Origin: Oribacterium sp.
GTDB taxonomy: Bacteria > Bacillota_A > Clostridia > Lachnospirales > Lachnospiraceae
Length of the DNA stretch: 24,659 bases
NCBI GenBank assembly: GCA_017940955.1
Contig: JAGAXP010000101.1
Coordinates: 1-24,659 of the forward strand
Direction: 5' to 3'
Position 1 is the stretch's first letter, and each line of letters opens with the position of its first letter. The position numbers and the translations under genes are program-made. Of this stretch, positions 22,192 through 24,659 are shown piece after piece. Below the pieces are notes generated by a model, which was not told the DNA's origin, ran no database searches, and saw only the letters and a program-made list of their open reading frames with translations.

Positions 22192-24659
22192 ATGGCAGAA
22201 TTTCACACCACCTGCTCAGGAACTGAGCCATTTGATCACCAGTGCCACCTGGGATACGAGGTCAATCACAAGGACTGGTCCCCTTTCCCAAGGGTTAATT
22301 ACCTGAGAAAGACCTTCCTTGAAAAGAATTACTGGATTGATATCGAGCGTCTGCGTCTCGTAACTGAATCCTACAAGGCACATCCGAACGCACCGGCAAA
22401 GCTTCAGTGTGCGTATGCCTTCAGAAACATTCTCGAAAACGTAACCCTTCATATCTATGACTGGGAATTAATTCTTGGTGATAATGCTGCCCCCGCGAAA
22501 GCATCACCTATCTATCCTGAGTTTTCCGTTAACTGGATTCTTGATGAGGCTGTAAACCACCCTTTCGAGGAGCGTGAGCATGACCAGTTCTACTGGAGAA
22601 ATGAGGAAGAAAAGCAGGAGGCCATCGAGCTTCTCAAATGGTGGCAGGGCAGAACTGTTGCGGATGAAGTAGAAGGACGTCTTGATGAAGAGCAGTTAAA
22701 GGGTTCTGAGGCAGGAAGGAAGATCTTCCAGACCAATCTCTATCATTATGCGGGAACCGGTCATCTTGCCATAGATTACGGAAAGCTTATGAAGGTGGGC
22801 TTCAACGGTCTCATCGAAGAGGCAAGAGGCCATAGGGAAGCCCTGTCCAAAAAGGACCCGGAGTTTTCCGATAAAAAGGAATTCTATGATGCAATGCTCA
22901 TAGAGCTTGAGGCTTCCTGCGCTTATATAGAGAGATATGCACGTCTTGCAGAGGAATATGCCGAAAAAGAAGCAGACCCTGAGAGAAGAGACGAGCTTGA
23001 GAGGATGGCATTTAACTGCCATCAGATAGCAGGGGGACCTGCAAGATCCTTCTGGCAGGCTATACAGCTTTTCAATTTTGCAACGACCCTCATCACTATT
23101 GAGAGTAACGGTCACTCCATTTCTTACGGACGTATGGATCAGTGGCTGTATCCTTACTACAAGGCGGACATCGATGACGGTGTGATCACCAAGATGCAGG
23201 CTCTTGAAATCCTTGAAGACCAGTTCGTGAAGCTGAACAATCCTACGAAGCTTAAGGACTGGGGCTCAACTGCCGTAAGAAACGGACGTGGCTTCGGCGG
23301 TGAGAGTTTAACCATCGGCGGTCTCGACAGAGATGGAAATGATGCCACAAACGATCTCACATTCCTGGTGCTGGAGGCTTCAGAGCACACCCGTATGATG
23401 GTGCCCTGGATCTGTGTCAGGGTATCCGAAAAGACTCCTTATGAGCTTAAGGTGAAAACCGTTGAATGCATAAGAGCCGGCTACGGACATCCAAAGCTCT
23501 TTAATGATGCTCCTGCCGTAAAGGCAATGCTCGGTAAGGGAATGTCTGTTGAAGAGGCTCGCGACTACTGTGTTGTGGGTTGTGTTGAGCCTGATCTTCC
23601 GGGAGCTGAATACGGCTGGCATGACGCTGCTTATGTTAACACCCCTAAGATGCTTGAGATGGTTATAAATGGAGGAAAATTCCTTGATTGTGACGATCAG
23701 TTCGGACCGGATACAGGAAGTCTCGCCACTTACAAGAGCTTTGAGGAGGTCCTCGAAAGCATAGATAAGCAGTTTGACTACTGGTGTGACCAGATGTGTT
23801 CAAGCCTTTACATTATCGAAGCAGCTCATGAGCACAGAAAGCCTATTCCTTATGTGTCAGCATTCTTCCAGAACTGTATGGATACAGGAAAGGATCTTAC
23901 GGAGGGCGGCGCAAAGTACAATGGCATCGGACCTCAGGCCAGCGGCCTCGGTACCTGTGCGGATTCACTTGCAACTATCAAACAGCTTATGTTTGATGAA
24001 AATAAGGTTACGGGCGTAGAGCTTCTGGATGCGGTTAAGCATAACTGGAAGGGCTATGAAAAGCTCTATGCTCTCGTGAACGGATCCAAGGTTCACCATT
24101 ACGGAAACGATGATGACTATGCGGACGAGCTCTTCAAGTTCATGTTCGACTGTTATACCGGTCACATTAGTGGCAGAAAGACCTACCGAAAGGGTGGTCA
24201 GTTCAATCCGGGAGTTTATTCCGTTAATGCCAATGTCGCCATGGGAATGGCTACCAATGCCACTCTGGACGGCAGAAAGAAGGGTGAAGCGATCTCAGAC
24301 AATATGGGACCGGTTCATACAGACGGAGGTTCACATGATATTTCCGGACCGACTGCGTTAACAAACTCTCTTGTAAAGGTTGACCACAGCAAGGCCGGGA
24401 ACGGAACCCTCATGAACATGAAGTTCCCACAGGATGCAGTGGCAGGAATAACAGGAAGAGACAACCTGATAGCATTTATCGACCAGTATGTAAAGCTTGG
24501 TGCGATGCATGTGCAGTTCAATATCATGAGCTCTGCCACCATGCGTGCGGCCCAGAAGAATCCTGAGGAATATAAGGATATGCTGGTCAGAGTTGCAGGC
24601 TACAGTGCATATTTCGTTGAACTTGGAAAGGCACTGCAGAAGGATCTGATCCAGAGAAC
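22192..24659 (+). CDS. Glycyl radical enzyme, dehydratase-like (3' end outside window)
   Basis: 822 codons are seen from ATG 22192 (GGAGGA upstream), with no stop. The thiyl Cys is Cys464 and the base Glu466 in VVGCVEPDLPG; Asp478 follows in GWHDAAY. The glycyl radical Gly803 sits in LVRVAGYSAYF, so only a few terminal residues are missing. His191 (GTGHLAIDYG) and His308/Ser309 (ESNGHSIS) correspond to substrate-binding residues known in the B12-independent glycerol dehydratase of Clostridium butyricum, and the Cys-to-Asp spacing of 14 is the same. This points to a diol dehydratase-like eliminase (glycerol, 1,2-propanediol, hydroxyproline or another substrate). No alcohol or aldehyde dehydrogenase is visible, so the substrate stays open. 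It is not pyruvate formate-lyase, which has two adjacent active-site Cys. Confidence 0.9.
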   Translation, partial: MAEFHTTCSGTEPFDHQCHLGYEVNHKDWSPFPRVNYLRKTFLEKNYWIDIERLRLVTESYKAHPNAPAKLQCAYAFRNILENVTLHIYDWELILGDNAAPAKASPIYPEFSVNWILDEAVNHPFEEREHDQFYWRNEEEKQEAIELLKWWQGRTVADEVEGRLDEEQLKGSEAGRKIFQTNLYHYAGTGHLAIDYGKLMKVGFNGLIEEARGHREALSKKDPEFSDKKEFYDAMLIELEASCAYIERYARLAEEYAEKEADPERRDELERMAFNCHQIAGGPARSFWQAIQLFNFATTLITIESNGHSISYGRMDQWLYPYYKADIDDGVITKMQALEILEDQFVKLNNPTKLKDWGSTAVRNGRGFGGESLTIGGLDRDGNDATNDLTFLVLEASEHTRMMVPWICVRVSEKTPYELKVKTVECIRAGYGHPKLFNDAPAVKAMLGKGMSVEEARDYCVVGCVEPDLPGAEYGWHDAAYVNTPKMLEMVINGGKFLDCDDQFGPDTGSLATYKSFEEVLESIDKQFDYWCDQMCSSLYIIEAAHEHRKPIPYVSAFFQNCMDTGKDLTEGGAKYNGIGPQASGLGTCADSLATIKQLMFDENKVTGVELLDAVKHNWKGYEKLYALVNGSKVHHYGNDDDYADELFKFMFDCYTGHISGRKTYRKGGQFNPGVYSVNANVAMGMATNATLDGRKKGEAISDNMGPVHTDGGSHDISGPTALTNSLVKVDHSKAGNGTLMNMKFPQDAVAGITGRDNLIAFIDQYVKLGAMHVQFNIMSSATMRAAQKNPEEYKDMLVRVAGYSAYFVELGKALQKDLIQR

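Noticed and set aside
22192..24659. Pyruvate formate-lyase
   Set aside because: The active site has a single Cys with GCVE and Asp478, not the adjacent Cys-Cys pair of PFL, and the activase is the larger ferredoxin-containing type.

Overview
The window looks like a chromosomal segment from a low-GC, strictly anaerobic Firmicute, most likely a Lachnospiraceae member of the Butyrivibrio/Pseudobutyrivibrio kind. This is an inference from AGGAGG-type ribosome sites, the gene families, an O2-sensitive glycyl radical enzyme with its activase, and membrane c-di-GMP proteins. No rRNA, tRNA, CRISPR array or intact transposase was seen.

Layout. 1-1693: the end of an NlpC/P60-like protein, two adjacent palindromic elements (477-660 and 674-781), then a YdcF-family protein. 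1700-3712: remnants of a DUF898 gene and a C26 amidotransferase, an intact YggS, and a coiled-coil protein. 3760-4090: a dead ToxN/AbiQ toxin remnant. 4256-6456: a compact three-gene module (Xre regulator, ImmA/IrrE metallopeptidase, PIN-like protein) with its own promoter, an upstream palindrome, an internal 18-bp hairpin and a terminator; it resembles a toxin-antitoxin or stress-switch cassette. 6460-14650: a few intact genes (SDR oxidoreductase, GGDEF diguanylate cyclase, EAL phosphodiesterase) in a graveyard of cleanly truncated genes: two GNATs, a DUF4143 ATPase, a winged-helix protein, an HD protein, DUF488, an SDF symporter, a histidine-kinase-like ATPase and a maltose-acetyltransferase relative. 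One junction has produced an in-frame chimera joining an HD phosphohydrolase N-terminus to a YczE membrane-protein C-terminus (11072-11674).

14702-24659 is ordinary, dense coding DNA: an unusual fusion of a YtcJ-type amidohydrolase with an HGGG-type alpha/beta hydrolase, then sfsA, a convergent BspA-type leucine-rich-repeat lipoprotein, and a glycyl radical activase followed by its glycyl radical enzyme. The enzyme keeps the residue pattern of B12-independent diol dehydratases and runs off the right edge a few residues after the glycyl-radical loop.

Most interesting: the Xre-ImmA-PIN module with its hairpin, the amidohydrolase-esterase fusion, the density of truncated genes with one in-frame chimera, and the unassigned glycyl radical pair.
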